64,000 bases of DNA from Amborella trichopoda. Lineage: Eukaryota; Streptophyta; Magnoliopsida; Amborellales; Amborellaceae. Positions within the stretch are counted from its first letter, which is position 1; every line of letters begins with the position of its first letter. The stretch covers positions 8,961,696-9,025,695 of the forward strand of contig NW_006498549.1 of NCBI RefSeq assembly GCF_000471905.2, written 5' to 3'. Below the pieces are notes generated by a model. The model saw only the letters and a program-made list of their open reading frames with translations. It was not told where the DNA came from and did not search any database. The position numbers were made by a program, and so were the translations under genes. Of the stretch, positions 46,190-58,945 are shown piece after piece.

Positions 46190-48880
46190 AAGGGAATAAA
46201 ATAAAAAAATTTCTCTTTTTCTTTTATTAATCAATCTGAATTCCACTAACAAGTGCCACAATACACTCCTGTAAGTAAGAAGTGAAACTTTAAATACAAC
46301 CTAGGGTCTTTTCTTTTACTGGCAGATTGAGTAGACACAACCCAAGAATAAAAAACAAATTTTCACTAACAATTTTAATACAAATAATGTTCCTGAAAAT
46401 TCAAGAAAGTATACAAATACGACTGAAAAAATAAAAGCAAACAGCCAGGAAGACTCACTCAAATTTGCCTAGGCTCACCTCAAGAGGATTTAGTACACCC
46501 CATACCCAATTTCCTGACCGATGGCAAACTCTGATCCTATTGGCCTTGCTAAATTTCCCGGGAAGCTTCCGTAGGATTTCTTGGCACCTCACAAACTGGG
46601 GCTTTTGAGAGCACGAGACAATTAGGGTTTTCAAGACCCCTTCAATCCTATGGGGCATGCCATTGTGTGACACCTCTCTAACCAAACCATGTGCTGGGTA
46701 TGCTCCATTTTCTCCTTATTATGGGTGGTGCGTGTGCCGCCCCTAGAGATGTATGGGGGGTGGCATGCCATAAAGAGCGAGCGAGATAGAAGATAAAACA
46801 AGAGAGAGGAGAGCGTGGCATGAAGGAGAGGGAAAGTAGAGAGAGAGAGAGGGATTAGAAAATAAAAGGTGCAGAGAATGAGGGAGGAAGCCCTCATATA
46901 GGCCTCGAGGTATGCCTATCAAATTATGAATTATCATGACCAATAGAATTTCGGGAAATCTGTGAGGTGGGAATTAAATCTGAGGCATCTATTTCATGAA
47001 TCAGCCATCATGATTTGGGGAAGAATATTTGGAGCCTCATCCTCGAGTCTTTAACCTATATCTTAGTCAAACTAGGATAAGTCCTATCTAAACTTAATCT
47101 TCTAGAATTCCCATATCTCTCAAGATATTAGGAATTCAAAAAGATAAAGATATGGTCAAAAGATATTATCTAAAACTAACTCCCTCAAAATAAGGATATA
47201 ATATTTTTTAAAAAGATTTCCTTAACTTAAAAGATGCCTTATAATGTTATAAAAAACAAAGCTAAAATAAATAAGAAGGGGGGTGTGCCACCTCCATGAG
47301 TGAGTTGTGGGTCACATGGGTGGGGCCCCATGGGCTCCACACTGCACCCATGTGGCATGGGACACATGAGGGGCTAGATCCAAGGCCATCGCTCACAGCC
47401 CTCCATTGACCATGATTTCAGATATACCCTTTTCAAGGAACTCCGAGCAGAAATTAATTTTTAAAATTATGAAATTTTTCAAAATTGATTGAATTGTTTC
47501 TTTCGCTAGAAATAAAATATCTAGAATTGGAGTGGTACCAATTAGTCACGATAAGTGACAGTCAAGACACTCCACGCAACTCAGTGACTGTGATCCTCAA
47601 CTATCTTCTCAGACTGACCCAGTGGGACCCATGACCCACAGTCTCATGTAGGGGCTCATGATTGGTTTGTCAAAGTTGGCCCATAAATAGTGGAATTATA
47701 GTCCCATAATGTGGAGTATTGGCAGTGATTTAAAAAGCGGACCGCCTAGCACTTGGGCGGCCGCCTAAGCGGTCCAGAAGGCCTGGGGGAGGCCTGAGCG
47801 CATCTCCCCAGCCTAGGCGGCCAAATTAGGTGGGATATCCCTAGGCGTCTGGGAACCCACCTAAGGGGGCACCCAACACACAGCCTTGGGTGGCTGCTCA
47901 GGGTCTACGCCTTGCTCAGGGGCGGAAATGGCCCTCATTGAGGGAATTTTTTGGTCAGTTTTGTAATATTAAAGGGACAAAATTGTACGTTTTAGGTTCA
48001 TTTGAAACCTAAAACCATTAGAACCTATTTTAGAGAGAAAAACCTCAAAAAACTAGTTTTTAATGATTTTCATAAGATCAAAGGGTTTCCCAAAGTTACG
48101 AGAAATTGATCTAAGCATCACCCATTGATATTAGATTTAGTTTTGGATGTTTTATGAATCTATTAGAGGATGTTTTAGAAGATTTTCAGTCCTTAGAAAC
48201 ATCTTAGAGCTGGAAGTTTGGAGATCGAGCAATCAAAGTTAGTGATTTGTTTTTTTGATTGCTTGAATTATTGTGAGATGTCTTCTTTGGGATCTAATTG
48301 AGTATGGAGGAGTGTGTGCTATGTGTACTATACATTTGATGTGCCCTAAATCACTAATTCTTATGTGTTATACAATTATACTTATACTATTAGATTATAG
48401 AGATATTTTTCTTTCTACTGGGCCGCCCAGGTATTGGGCGCCTGCCTAGGTTCTGGGCGCCCGCCTAGGTGCTAGGCTGCCTGGAGCCCACTGGCTGCCT
48501 AGCGCCTTTGAAACATTGAGTGCTGGTTCCCCTCAAGAGCTAGTCACACACATAGATCACTATATTGCAAGGGAGGCTCTCTTGCACGTGTACACGTATC
48601 CCTTTTTAAGGTTGCTTCCCGGTAATATGGCTATCATGTGTCTACGAAGCTCTCCTGGCCTACAAAGCATCCCTAGGCATTTGTCCAACCTCAATAAGTG
48701 ATGACCCTCTAAAAACCCTTTTTGATAGTGCCATATGCTCAGGGTTAGGGATTGTGGAAATGACCCCATTTATAGACCACCTAACCCTAGGTTAGTCAAC
48801 AAATGGACATTCTCCCATCGAAGTGTATAATCCACTATAATTTATATTTATATGCTCACAGGGCCTTTAAAGGCTGCAAA
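46190..48880 (-). mobile_element. Solo copia-family LTR (minus strand) carrying a hAT insertion
   Basis: Without 47723-48518, the block follows the 7532-9569 LTR landmark by landmark. These are TTAGTACACCCCATACCC (like TTATTACACCCCACACTG), a GA-rich leader (46835-46852), CTGTGAGGTGGGAATTAAAT, the GTGTGCCACCTCCATG patch (47283), GACACTCCACGCAACTC, ACCCATGACCCACAGTC, then after the insertion CTCAAGAGCTAGTCACACAC, CCAACCTCAATAAGTGATGACC and GGGCCTTTAAAGGC near 48865. No partner LTR or internal region adjoins, so it is solo. The ends are known only to within tens of bases. Confidence 0.65.
47723..48518. mobile_element. hAT-type non-autonomous element inside the solo LTR
   Basis: Left end CAGTGATTTAAAAAGCGG and right end CGCCTTTGAAACATTG are imperfect hAT inverted repeats. 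AGTATTGG (47715-47722) and AGTGCTGG (48519-48526) are a diverged 8-bp target duplication. Subterminal DNA is packed with GGCGGCCGCC and GGCGCCCGCCTAGG words. The interior is non-coding. Confidence 0.75.
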
Positions 48881-50621
48881 ACCCTAGTATATTTTGCTAT
48901 CTAAACATGTATGCTTTTTGTAAGGCGCCAGACCTTTTCCTAGGCACTTTTTCCTGCACCAAAATCCCCCAAACTTGCCCTTGAACCCTGTTTGTGTTGG
49001 TCAATAAAGCCATTCTTTAAACAAATAATAAAAAAACATGTGATGACCTATATCGATGTTGAATTTACTACACTGAGTCAGCCATAAGCCATATTGTGCA
49101 TTTTCACCTAATCTTGATGTTGGATGATGGAGATATCACCTTGTTACGATGAGCATTATGCCTTTGTGTTGCTTTTAGTATTAATTAAATGATAGTTGCA
49201 CACTTGATCTCATACATACACTTAAAAAAGAAAAAAAAGACAAGGAAAAATGTGACACATGGTGTTTGTGGTACCCAACCAAGTTCTAGTTCTGAAAACT
49301 TCAAATGGCAATGCACAATTGCATCTAATGAGATCCATTATGTTTCAATATTTCCTAAATAAAATAGCATACACCCATGTTCAAGACGACGGGGGCAGCC
49401 GCCTGGTGATGTAAGTGGCCATTGTATGGGGGGACAAGGAAGAAAAAGAGAGGGGGTGGGGGAGGGGGCTAGGGATTTCAAATTTCAAACCTATTTAACC
49501 TATACTAAAAATTACGTCTAAAAGACTAAAACTTTGAAATTGCCATAAATGTTACATCCATTAACCATTTAGGCCAAACTAAGAAATCACATAACATAAA
49601 TTTACATCCATTAGGCGTTAGCCATTGAAGCCTAAATAAAAAGTCAAAAGTTTTACATCCATTAGCATTTCAAACGTTTCTTCAAAGTTCAAAAGTTAAG
49701 GTTTAACACATTCTAAAATCCAAAGTTCCAAAGATTACATAAAAATTAATTATCATAAGAATTCATAAAGGGCCTAATTGGTTTCACCATCACTTCCAAC
49801 ATTGTTGTCTCTTGTCTCTCCTACCAAAACTGTATCAGATGATGATGATGATGCCATTTCATCATCATCAGAATCATCCCTTTCTGATACATATCATTCT
49901 TATTCGTCAGTCTGTTATGACTCTTCTAGCTTTGGCTTTTTTTCTTTCGTCCCTCACTCTCTGTAGTGTTTTGTTCCCCTTAGACCCCTTTCTTTGATGT
50001 TTGATACCCCTTCCTTTGAGATTGAGAAGTTGTGGTCCCAACGGGGTCCCACTGGGTTCTCATAGCTTGCCTCACTTTATTCTATGTCAAGTCCTGTCTA
50101 GTGTGTACTGTATCATCATCATCAGACTCGATCAAGCCACTCAATTGTATCATCCAACTCTTCAGCAAAATAGGATCATTGGATCCAATTTTTTATTGTG
50201 TCGAATGAATACAAGATCATTTAATCTCTTTGCTCAAGTCTATTTCTCTTTGTGGTCTCAGTTTCATAAATCATAATCCTTTAGCATATTACGATTTAAA
50301 TAAAATTATCAACTCAAAGAGTTAAAAATTAGGTTAGAATGAGAAATTACCGCTTCGAAAGTACTAAAATTGCCTCACATTCGATTCGATTTGTATATAG
50401 CCGTTAGTTGCACGTACTTAGTACTTGCCCCATGATTGGTCCACCATGTATCTACATGACAAATAAATCATAAAATAAATTTGTCTTAAAAAAGAAGCCA
50501 AATTTAACTTACCAGACTTGACAGTTTTGCTTTGTTTTAGGGCAAGATTAGTGCCAAGTGACGCTATTGCCATTCTGTACTTCTCGAGATCTATCGACAC
50601 CTTGTTTTGCTATATTACACC

Positions 50622-50729
50622 GGGAATGAGTTTGACTAAGCATTATTTATTGCATCCATAAGAGAACCTTGAGCAGGGAATGAGTTTGACTAAGCATTAT
50701 TTATTGCATCCATAAGAGAACCTTGAGCA
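50622..50729 (+). repeat. 54-bp perfect tandem duplication
   Basis: GGGAATGAGTTTGACTAAGC through AACCTTGAGCA occurs twice back to back with no mismatch, just behind the transposase remnant. Recent slippage or duplication. Confidence 0.9.
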
Positions 50730-50739
50730 GTCTATGGAT

Positions 50740-52330
50740 TATCATAAAATATAAGTAGGGTACAAATGGTAGCTTTCCAAGTGTGGGGCCCTCTCAAGCT
50801 TTGAATCCCACCTGCTCTCTACAATATAAAAAATAGCCTTATAAAGCTTTTCATTGTAATCAAAATTGTGCCTAATTTCCTCCTTGGCAACATCCATAGC
50901 CTTATAAATATGACACACAGGTGACTCCTTCTTGCTATCCACTAAGCACAAAACCCTAACTTGTGGCTCGAAGGTTTTAATGGAGCAATCAACTTTCTTC
51001 CAAAAGCTGCTTGATAGGATAATATCAACATCGTTCCTCCCCTTTGGATGAGGAGACCCACTTTGAAACAAATGTTTTTCTTAAGTTCTCTCTTTAGCCC
51101 TAAAGAGGTTTTTAACACAAATAAGAAGTGGCAAATCTAGTTACCCCAAGTCTCACCAGCTCATTCTTACATAACTACCTCATCAAGGCTAGGACACGAT
51201 TGTAGTTGTAAATGAAACTTGAGCTCACTTTGGCCTTATTCATAGCTGACTCCAACACTACCTTCTTGTTAAGGGCCTCAAGCATGTCACGGATGCAATG
51301 TGTCATGCATGGGGTGCAAAATATGTGTGGCTTGTGACTTTCAAAAGAAAAAAAAAAGGTGTGGCTTGTTTTCCTCAAGCTGCCTACCAGCTGCCATATT
51401 ATGAGCAGCCATGTCAGCAACTGCCTGAACTACATGATGCTTCCACACCTCTATGCATATTTTAACCAACTCTTAAATGAATTAAGCAGTGCTTTATCAG
51501 ATGCATCAATTGACCTCAAAAACATTGTCCCTAATGGACAATTCATCATTAGATTCATGATGCGCCTATCCCTCTGGTCAGTCCACCCATCAGTCATTAT
51601 GGTAACCACAAACCGACCCCATGCATCCCTACGAGTCTTGAAATAGTCATTGCTTAGTTCCACCTCTTTTTGAAGTAGAGGTGCTTTGAGCTCATATGGA
51701 GTAGGAACTGTACATTCAGGCCCAAATTGCCCCATTGCTTTTGTCATGGCTTGGAAGCTCTTTAAGGAAGTGGCATTTAAAGAGATCTACTTGAAAAATT
51801 CAACTAGCCACATATTGATATGCTCTTTTTCTCTATCATTTTTTAAGTGGTTTTCAATGTTATTTGGTGCTTTCCTTGAGCCACAACGGCAGGGTCGCCC
51901 TATTGGGGGGCAGGGGACATAGAAAGAATCTATAGGCCCTTCAGTTTGTGGCCTAGTCTGCCCAATCTCCACTTTCACCATTGGCTTCACCCTACTTTCA
52001 TATTCCTCTTCCACTTCTCTTTGACCCCAAATATCTACTATTCACCTGGGCTCATCAATTCTTTTTATCCTCTTCTTTCTTCTTTTTGAAACCTTCAAGA
52101 AGCCCCATCACCGCATTCTTAACCTCTACTGGGACTTGATTGCAAGGTGCAACATCCCCCTTTATCCCAGCCAAATGCTTTGTAATTCTATTCATTCCAC
52201 ACGAATAAATTATTTTACAATAATTGTATTGGATATTCTGTTTGTCCAATAGATTTGGGTATGTCCCATGCTTCCATCCCGGATCAACTTGTTCCTAGTG
52301 GAATCAAATGAAGACATTGTGAATTTGTAA
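50740..52330 (-). pseudogene. hAT transposase pseudogene (BED finger, DUF659, C-terminal piece)
   Basis: Read on the minus strand. At 52300-52055 DPGWKHGTYPNLL, then NYCKIIYSCGMNRITKHLAG and IKGDVAPC form a BED zinc finger (C..C..H..C). At 52014-51787 comes an acidic linker. At 51747-51451 PYELKAPLLQKEVELSN and VVTIMTDGWTDQRDRRIMNL give the DUF659 domain with its first catalytic-region D. At 51420-51080 follow HCIRDMLEAL and LVRLGVTRFATSYL. At 51071-50742 is a hAT C-terminal piece (FWKKVDCSIK, HIYKAMDVAKEEI, IVESRWDSKLERAPH). In-frame stops and shifts separate the parts; the dimerisation end is missing. Confidence 0.85.
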
Positions 52331-54247
52331 CTTACTCAAGAGTAAAAGCTAAGACCACCTCTTGAAATTTGCATTATTAATCAGAGACAACCAAACATTG
52401 AGTAGTATTTATAAATTTGCATTATAACTTAGAAACATAGCCAAACATAGCGAAATGTAGATTATAAAATTTTAAATTTTGCATTAAAATATAAGAAACA
52501 CATTCATACATAGAGTAATATTTTCAAAATTGCATTATAAATGAGAGATGAAGCCAGGCCTAGCCAAAAGTACACTATAAATGTTCAAATTTGCTTTATA
52601 AATTAGAAACGTAGCCAAACATAGCAAAAAATATACTATAATCACAAAAATACCAAAATCCTAAAAAAGAGGAAAGAAAAGCGACTTATGACGTTTCATC
52701 AAATATAAATCTGAACTTCAAAAACACTAGAAAATGATGAAAAAGCATTGCATAACACAATACTCACAAAAACTATGAAACCCTAAAAATAAACAATTAA
52801 ATTTTCTAACCTTTTGAAAACCAATTGAAGTAGGCTTGAGTCGGTTACTTTCAGTTTCTGAAAGCTCTCTTTTGCAACTACTCTAATTGCCAAAATGTTA
52901 CGGGTTGAATGCCTTTCTATTTCTCAAGATATTAAAATTCAATTTCAAATACAATCCTTAAAAGGAATTCAATTTTTTGTTAAAATAGTTTGTATGTCAT
53001 AATAAAGTTTTCTATGGTTTTAGGGGGCAAAAATGCCTCACAAATACTATTTCCCCCAGTTTAAAAGGTTGGAAATTACTTTTTTCTTTTCCTTTCGATG
53101 AGGGCAATTTCCGTCACCAAAAGGGCGCTGGGCACCCAGATGGTGGTGCCTTGTGCGACTAGTTGGCCACCCAGGGTTACTGCCCCGCACTGGGCCGTAG
53201 AGGCCCTAGTGCGGGGTGGTGAAGCTGCTTAGGAGCCCAACGTTTTTACTATGGTACGCACGATCCGTTTTCTTCGAATCCAGTAGGTTTTGTTGGGATT
53301 ATGTGGCCAGATAAAGGCCTTACGAGAGCATGTAAAACAATGAGTATAGTGATATGATAACTCCAATGGGGATACAATCCACAAGGACCAAAGGATTATG
53401 GTTCAGGGCAAATGACAATATTGATGTCGAAACTCAAACTAGGCTTAACGAGTTAGGTCGAGTTGAGTTTAAAATCTTTTATCTGGGGGCATGAGGCACA
53501 ATTGTAGAGGGTTTTGGATTAGCCCTTGATGTGGTATGAGAGATGCCTAGAGTGGTTGGTCAAGGGGATGTGTGACCCTTGTGTGCGATTAGAGGGCTTG
53601 AAGGGACAAGGTCCAAATCCGCATCATGACCATTGTGCAACATGTACATGTGATAGTTGTATTGGGAAGTAGACAATATTGAGGGTGTGACATGTACATG
53701 TGCGAGAGATAGCCCCCATGCACTAATTATGATAAGTGTGCATAGTTCTGTGTGACCATGTCTATAGGGGGAACCTGTAATCCATGAACTAGGACTATGT
53801 TCTCATTGACTATTGGCTGATTTTGATAGTACCCCTGCGATGGGCTATGAGTCATGGGAACTGTTGGGTTAGTTTGAGAACAATCATGAACCCCTGCGAT
53901 TGGCTATGGGTCATGGGAACTGTTGGGTCAATTTGAGAAAGTAAGTGTAGGACATAGTCACTAGTAGAGATGGAGTGCCTTAATATATTCGCATTTTCCT
54001 TGACATAGTTGGATCCAATTCCCATCAAAATAATTCTAAAATGATTAATTTTATGTTAAATGAGTTTAGAATATCAATATGAATTTTTAGGTATCTCTGG
54101 GTATTTTATTTTATTAAAAATATTGTTGAAGGAGCTTAATTCATCTGGATAATTTATTTTATTAAAAAGATTTTTGAAGGAGCTAATATTGTATTTTGAA
54201 GAATTTATGTATTTAGAGAGAAAACTAAAATACCTATGTTTTCTAAA

Positions 54248-55251
54248 GGGTGCGGTTTGCATAGAGCTAAGGCTCTAAACAATCCAAGTAGAGTGCACCT
54301 TCAAAATAGTGTCGAGAAATGTGGTTTTAATACTGGAAATCTTTGTGATAGTCTTAAAATATATTTTCGTCTTTAATTAGAAAATTTAAAGCTTAAAAAA
54401 TAGTATAGATTGAGCATATCTATGAAAATCTTGGAAATTGATGGTCCAAAAATGCTCTACAAGATGCACTATTTCCAAAACTTGAAATCCATTTTTTTCT
54501 CATGTCCATGCATCTTGATGTTGAGATGATCAATTTAAGGATATTTGAGCATCAAAACAACCTCTTCTCGTGAAATTTTGAGGTCAGCTCTAATTTGATT
54601 GCTTAGAGCCTCGTGTCACGGCTTTACTTGGAAGCCCTGCACTTCTGACCATGCGGCACTCGTTCCTTAGTCCGTCAAGGACGAGTCAGCCTTCTCAACA
54701 AGCACAACTATGCCCTTGTCCCACTGGTTAGGCTAGTCAAGCACTAAGGCTCACAACCACACCTGCCACAGCACAAGGTATGCACCCCGCACACAGATAG
54801 CCAAGCACACACACAGATAGCCAAGCACACACACAAAATAGATAGCCAACCAAGCCAACCAAGTAAGGGACATAAGAGTTTGGTCAAAGGCCTTATCCAA
54901 TCTACTATACCAAAAATCCTTACAATAGCACTCCTCAACCCGTCCAAGGCTGTGTTACAAATGAGGGGTCCTCCCCTTTTATAGGCTCAAGGCCTTACCA
55001 CCTATATTTTAGATGCACCCACATGTCACACCTTCATTGGCTAGGAACCTTCTAGCCTTACATGACTCTAGAGCCTTCTACACAATCCAGCCCTCAAGAT
55101 ATATCTAGAAGCCCACTAGAATGCCCTTGAATGTCCTAGAGTTCTCTAGAACCTTACAAGCCCAAGTGACATAAATAATGTGTCTGTATGCCTATTTATA
55201 AGGCAATGCTAGCACAAGGGCGTGACACTCGGCTCTACATAAACTTTTTTC
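54248..55251. mobile_element. Mutator-type MITE inserted in the copia-family LTR, itself split
   Basis: Left end GGGTGCGGTTTGCATAGAGC, continued by TAAGGCTCTAAACAATCC; right end GCTCTACATAAACTTTTTT (55232-55250) after a 614-bp insertion at 54614-55227. Minus that insertion it is about 390 bp and follows 22195-22587 closely. Flanks TTTTCTAAA and TTTTCAAAA are a 9-bp duplication with two differences; the uninterrupted 3' LTR has a single such site (TTTTTCTAAAAATC). Confidence 0.85.
54614..55227. mobile_element. Solo LTR or LTR-like insertion, 614 bp, in the MITE
   Basis: Starts TGTCACGGC and ends GGGCGTGACA, i.e. TG...CA with short inverted termini. CTCG flanks both sides (54610-54613 and 55228-55231). 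Removing it restores the MITE arm GAGCCTCGGCTCTAC. It contains a small ACACACAGATAGCCAAGC tandem (54790-54840) and no coding region. The terminal TGTCACG...CGTGACA pattern is common in gypsy chromovirus LTRs. Confidence 0.75.
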
Positions 55252-57186
55252 TTTTCAAAAAATCATTTTATTAATTTTGAAATTCACTTTAGGTTGTGGG
55301 GCCCAAAATTGATTGGGGTTTCTTTGACATATGCAAATGATGACCAAGTGATTCTCAATCAGTTGTGTTCTCTTCCAAGACCATAAAATAATATACGGCT
55401 TGAGTGGTCAAAAGATATGATATCTATCCCACATGCATGGTTAGGTCATATAGGGAAATAGGATTCCATAATTTATAGCCATATACTTCATTTTATTTTA
55501 TCTTGGCTTATTGTTTTTTTTATCTACATATATATATATATATATATATAATTGATAGGTGCTACAAGTTTGAAAGAGCTAGCCTTTGAGTACCCTTATG
55601 TATATGTGTGTGCATGTGCCTTCTTGTACTTGTGTGAGCTACTTAAAGTAGTAAACACAGGTTTTGGTGTTTTGATCAGGGCCTATGCCCTAAGTATCAA
55701 ACACTAGAGATTGGTATAAGCTCATTTAAATATGTAGCACATTGGGAGTGTGGTACCCATTTTGTATCCTTCGAAGATCCTTTTTTTTTTTTGTCATTTA
55801 TCGTCCTGGGGATGTCCAGTGATATGATGTAGCAAGAGAAGCGGATCTCATCTTGGGCTCTCCAAATTGCTAAGAAAATGAGTATTTTTGGATATTTGTC
55901 GGGTTTTTTATAACCATTAATTTTAGTCATGCCCTTTGTTTTTGGATTAATCATACACGTTTTGACTTGTTTTTATGGCTATGGCATGACTTGGTAAGAA
56001 AATTAAAGGTGAATGCGGTAAAGTAATTTTCGAAGATTAAATATTTGTTTTGAACAATGAATTGAATAAACAAAGGACCTTTGGTGTTGAAAAGGACTAG
56101 ATCGATAGGATATGTTTGTTGAAAAGGTCTCCTAAGGTCCACATATTTTGTAAGTCCCAAAACTGCCGATATATTTTAAAACCAATCCTTGAAAAAAAAA
56201 ATATACCAACAAGAGTTTTGATAAAGGGGACAAACACCGAGTTTTGGAAATATTTTATTGGAAGATGTGTCGTTCATCATTGAACCTGTTTTGGGTACCC
56301 ATAAGTCTTGACTCATGTTTTATGTGACTTGATAGTCAATTAATTAGAATCCTCGATTACCTAGGACCAAGAACCATAGGGAATGTCTAAAGATGCCAAT
56401 CTTGTTAGGCTTGCCCAACGCATGTTGTTTGGATAAGATCACTTGGTTTGTATGGATTTATAACCAATAGACTAGTGTGGTTGAGCCTTGGTGGTTCGGA
56501 AAGGAATTGCATATTGCGAGACCATGGACATTGCGTTATTTTGGCTTGAGACTTGCTATACTATCTCATGGCATAAGCATGAGCATGTTGAGAGAGTTCA
56601 TGTTGCATGTATTTTTTGTCTAAGTGGGAGTTGCTATAGTGCCATGGTTATTTTAGCATGCTCGGATATTCAGATATATTGATATTTGGTTATAAATATC
56701 GAAAGGATCCATATAACTTAACATTCCAGTGGGAGTACTTGCTTATACTTGGTGGAGCAGTTGGAACAACATATTGTAATGTCTTCCACCATGGAACCGG
56801 ATATAGGGTATTGGTTGTTTGACTACAAAAGCAAGCAGCATCATTGAAGAACTTCCTTAAGCTTTTGAGTTATGCCCCCCGATGTGATGAGGGTGCGTGA
56901 AGATCTTTTGCGACAACGAGTCCATGATTCGTAATGCTAAGACTGAGGACGTAAAGATGGACTACGGTCACGTTCGGGACGCGATTCGGGTAGCAGAGAG
57001 AGAGAGAGGCTTCATCACTCCCATAGAGGCTACATCCATCCTTAATGAAAAGATTGATGGCGAAGGAATTCGCTAGGTTGTGTAATGAGCTTGAGAGAGA
57101 ACTAGTGGGAAATGCATGAGATATTGTCATGGGTGGATGAGAATGTGAGGGAGAGATTGTAAGGCCTTCAAAAACCAAGTGGGAGA

Positions 57187-58945
57187 TGTAGTCATTTAAA
57201 GTCTTTACAAGAACATGTAAAATTATGATTATAGTGATATGTTAACTCCAATGGGAGTATAGTCCGGAGGGACTAAAGGATTATGGTCCAAAGGGACTGA
57301 GGCATAACCTTGGAGGGTTGAGTTTAAAACCTTTTATCTTTGGGAGTGAGGCATAACCTTGGAGGGTTGTGGGTTAGCCTTTGATGAGGTCGGAGAGATG
57401 CCAATGGACTCTGTGACTCTTGTATGTAATTGGAAGGCATGAAAGGATAAGGGCCAAATCCTCATCATGACCATCCCACAATATTTACATATGATAGTTG
57501 TATTAGGAAGCAGACACTATTGATAGTGTAACATGTACATGTGCAACAGATGACCCTTATGCACCAATTGTGATGAGTGTGCGTAGGTCTGTGTGACTTA
57601 GGATTGTCCCTAGGGGTGAACCTGTAATCCATGGACTAGAACAATATTCTCATCACCTATTGATTGACTAATATAGTTCAATCATGAACCCCTGCGATGG
57701 GCTGTGGGTCATGGGAATTATGAATTAGTTTGAGAAAGTAAGCGTGGGACATGGTCACTAGTAGAGATGGAGTGCCTCAGTATATTCGCATTTTCATTAA
57801 CATAGTTTGGATCCAATTCCCATCAAAATAATTGTAAAATGATTAATATTATGTTAAATGATTTTTAAAATATTAATATGAATTTTTAGATAGCTATGGA
57901 TATTTTATTTTATCAAAAAGATTTTTAAAGGAGCTAATATTGTATTTTCAGGAATTTATATATTCGGAGAAAAAAATAAAATACCTATATTTTTCTAAAA
58001 ATCATTTTATTAATTTTTAAAATTCACTTTAGGTTGTGGGGGCCCAAAATTGATTGGGGCCCACCACATAGAGCCCACTTGGATATGGGCATGGGGCCCA
58101 CTAAATGCACATATTAGTGTGACACATTACTCCTTCCTCTTTCATTTCTCTCTCACGCTGTGGTTTGTGGAAGAAGCTATGTATAAGATTTAGAAAGATA
58201 AGGTAAATTGTTTTTAAAAGGGAAAGTGTGAAATTTGCTTTATATGACACTTTTCTATAAAAGAGATTTTGATGAGATTATGTTAAGGAAGATGAGGGAT
58301 AAGGTTCTAGCACATTCCTTTTAATCATAATGGTGGTCTCCATAAGGATGGAAAACCGTATACCCCAACACCCTAGCCTCTACTCTATAAATATTCTTTA
58401 TGGGGATCATTCTCTACACACTTGGGAAATGGTTGGTCTCTCTCTCTCACCTAGGGTGGCGCACAACTCTCTCTCCTTTTAGCTCTCTCTCTCTCTCTCT
58501 CATAAGCCATAGAATAAAGAAAAAGAGCTGCGCCCCAAGCCTAGCTAGTTGGAGGGTAAAACCCTAGGTCATCACATAGTTGAGAGGTCCCATATTCCTT
58601 GCTTACCCATATGCGCTCATATTGATGAAGGGTTTTGCCTGGGCTTCCAATATAGTGAGATTCACTTTGGTGGACCATGATCTCGTGAGCCATCGGTAGA
58701 GGAGACCCGTGGGGTATGCGAAGTCCTTGGAGGTAACGTGAGGCAAGGTATTTGGTAACTGTAATGGCTCCATTGTTTTTATTCTTCATACATTTGTTTT
58801 TGTGTTTGATTGTAAAGAATTGCTATGGCTTGCAAGAGATGATCCTACGTTGTATTAGAATTCATTTTTCATAATTAAAGTTGTAATTTTTTGGACTCCT
58901 GTAAGTGTTCTAGCTGGTATAAATAAAGAAAGAACGAAAAAAATT
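57187..58945 (+). repeat. 3' LTR of the plus-strand copia-family element
   Basis: Begins at the polypurine tract junction. It holds a GGGGCCCACCACATAGAGCC patch, a TATA-like CTCTATAAATATTC near 58382, a CT run (58485-58502), and ends near ATAAATAAAGAAAGAACG. The exact 3' terminus and a target duplication could not be fixed. Confidence 0.65.

Larger units (their letters stand above)
49376..53253 (-). mobile_element. hAT transposon with a decayed DUF659-type transposase
   Basis: The outer ends match as imperfect inverted repeats: plus-strand CATGTTCAAGACGACGGGGG at 49376, and on the minus strand CATAGTAAAAACGTTGGGCT from 53253. The flanking octamers are ATACACCC and GTACGCAC (five of eight agree), so the exact limits are tentative. 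The GC-rich subterminal stretch 53120-53240 matches other hAT copies here. The body contains the transposase remnant 50740-52330 and AT-rich spacers; 52330-53000 has no feature. Confidence 0.55.
53291..55316 (+). repeat. 5' LTR of the plus-strand copia-family element, interrupted
   Basis: 53291-54247 and 55252-55316 together match 57187 to about 58045 in order (ACCTGTAATCCATG, CTAGTAGAGATGGAGTGCC, TTTTATTAAAAAG, GGTTGTGGGGCCCAAAATTG). The similarity stops at about 55316, so the rest of this LTR was lost. 54072-54185 contains a small internal duplication of the TTTTATTTTATTAAAAA segment that the 3' LTR lacks. Confidence 0.7.
53291..58945 (+). mobile_element. Copia-family LTR element on the plus strand, internally deleted
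   Basis: Direct repeats begin at 53291 (TGTTGGGATTATGTGGCC) and 57187 (TGTAGTCATTTAAAGTC). The second follows the typical ACCAAGTGGGAGA tract, so the element reads rightward. The 3' leader 56400-57186 matches the leader of the minus-strand element at 3661-4130 (CCAGTGGGAGTACTTGC, GTTGGAACAACA). The interior 55317-56400 has no gag or pol domain and no clear primer site, so only LTRs and leader survive. The 5' LTR is split by a MULE-type MITE. Confidence 0.7.
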
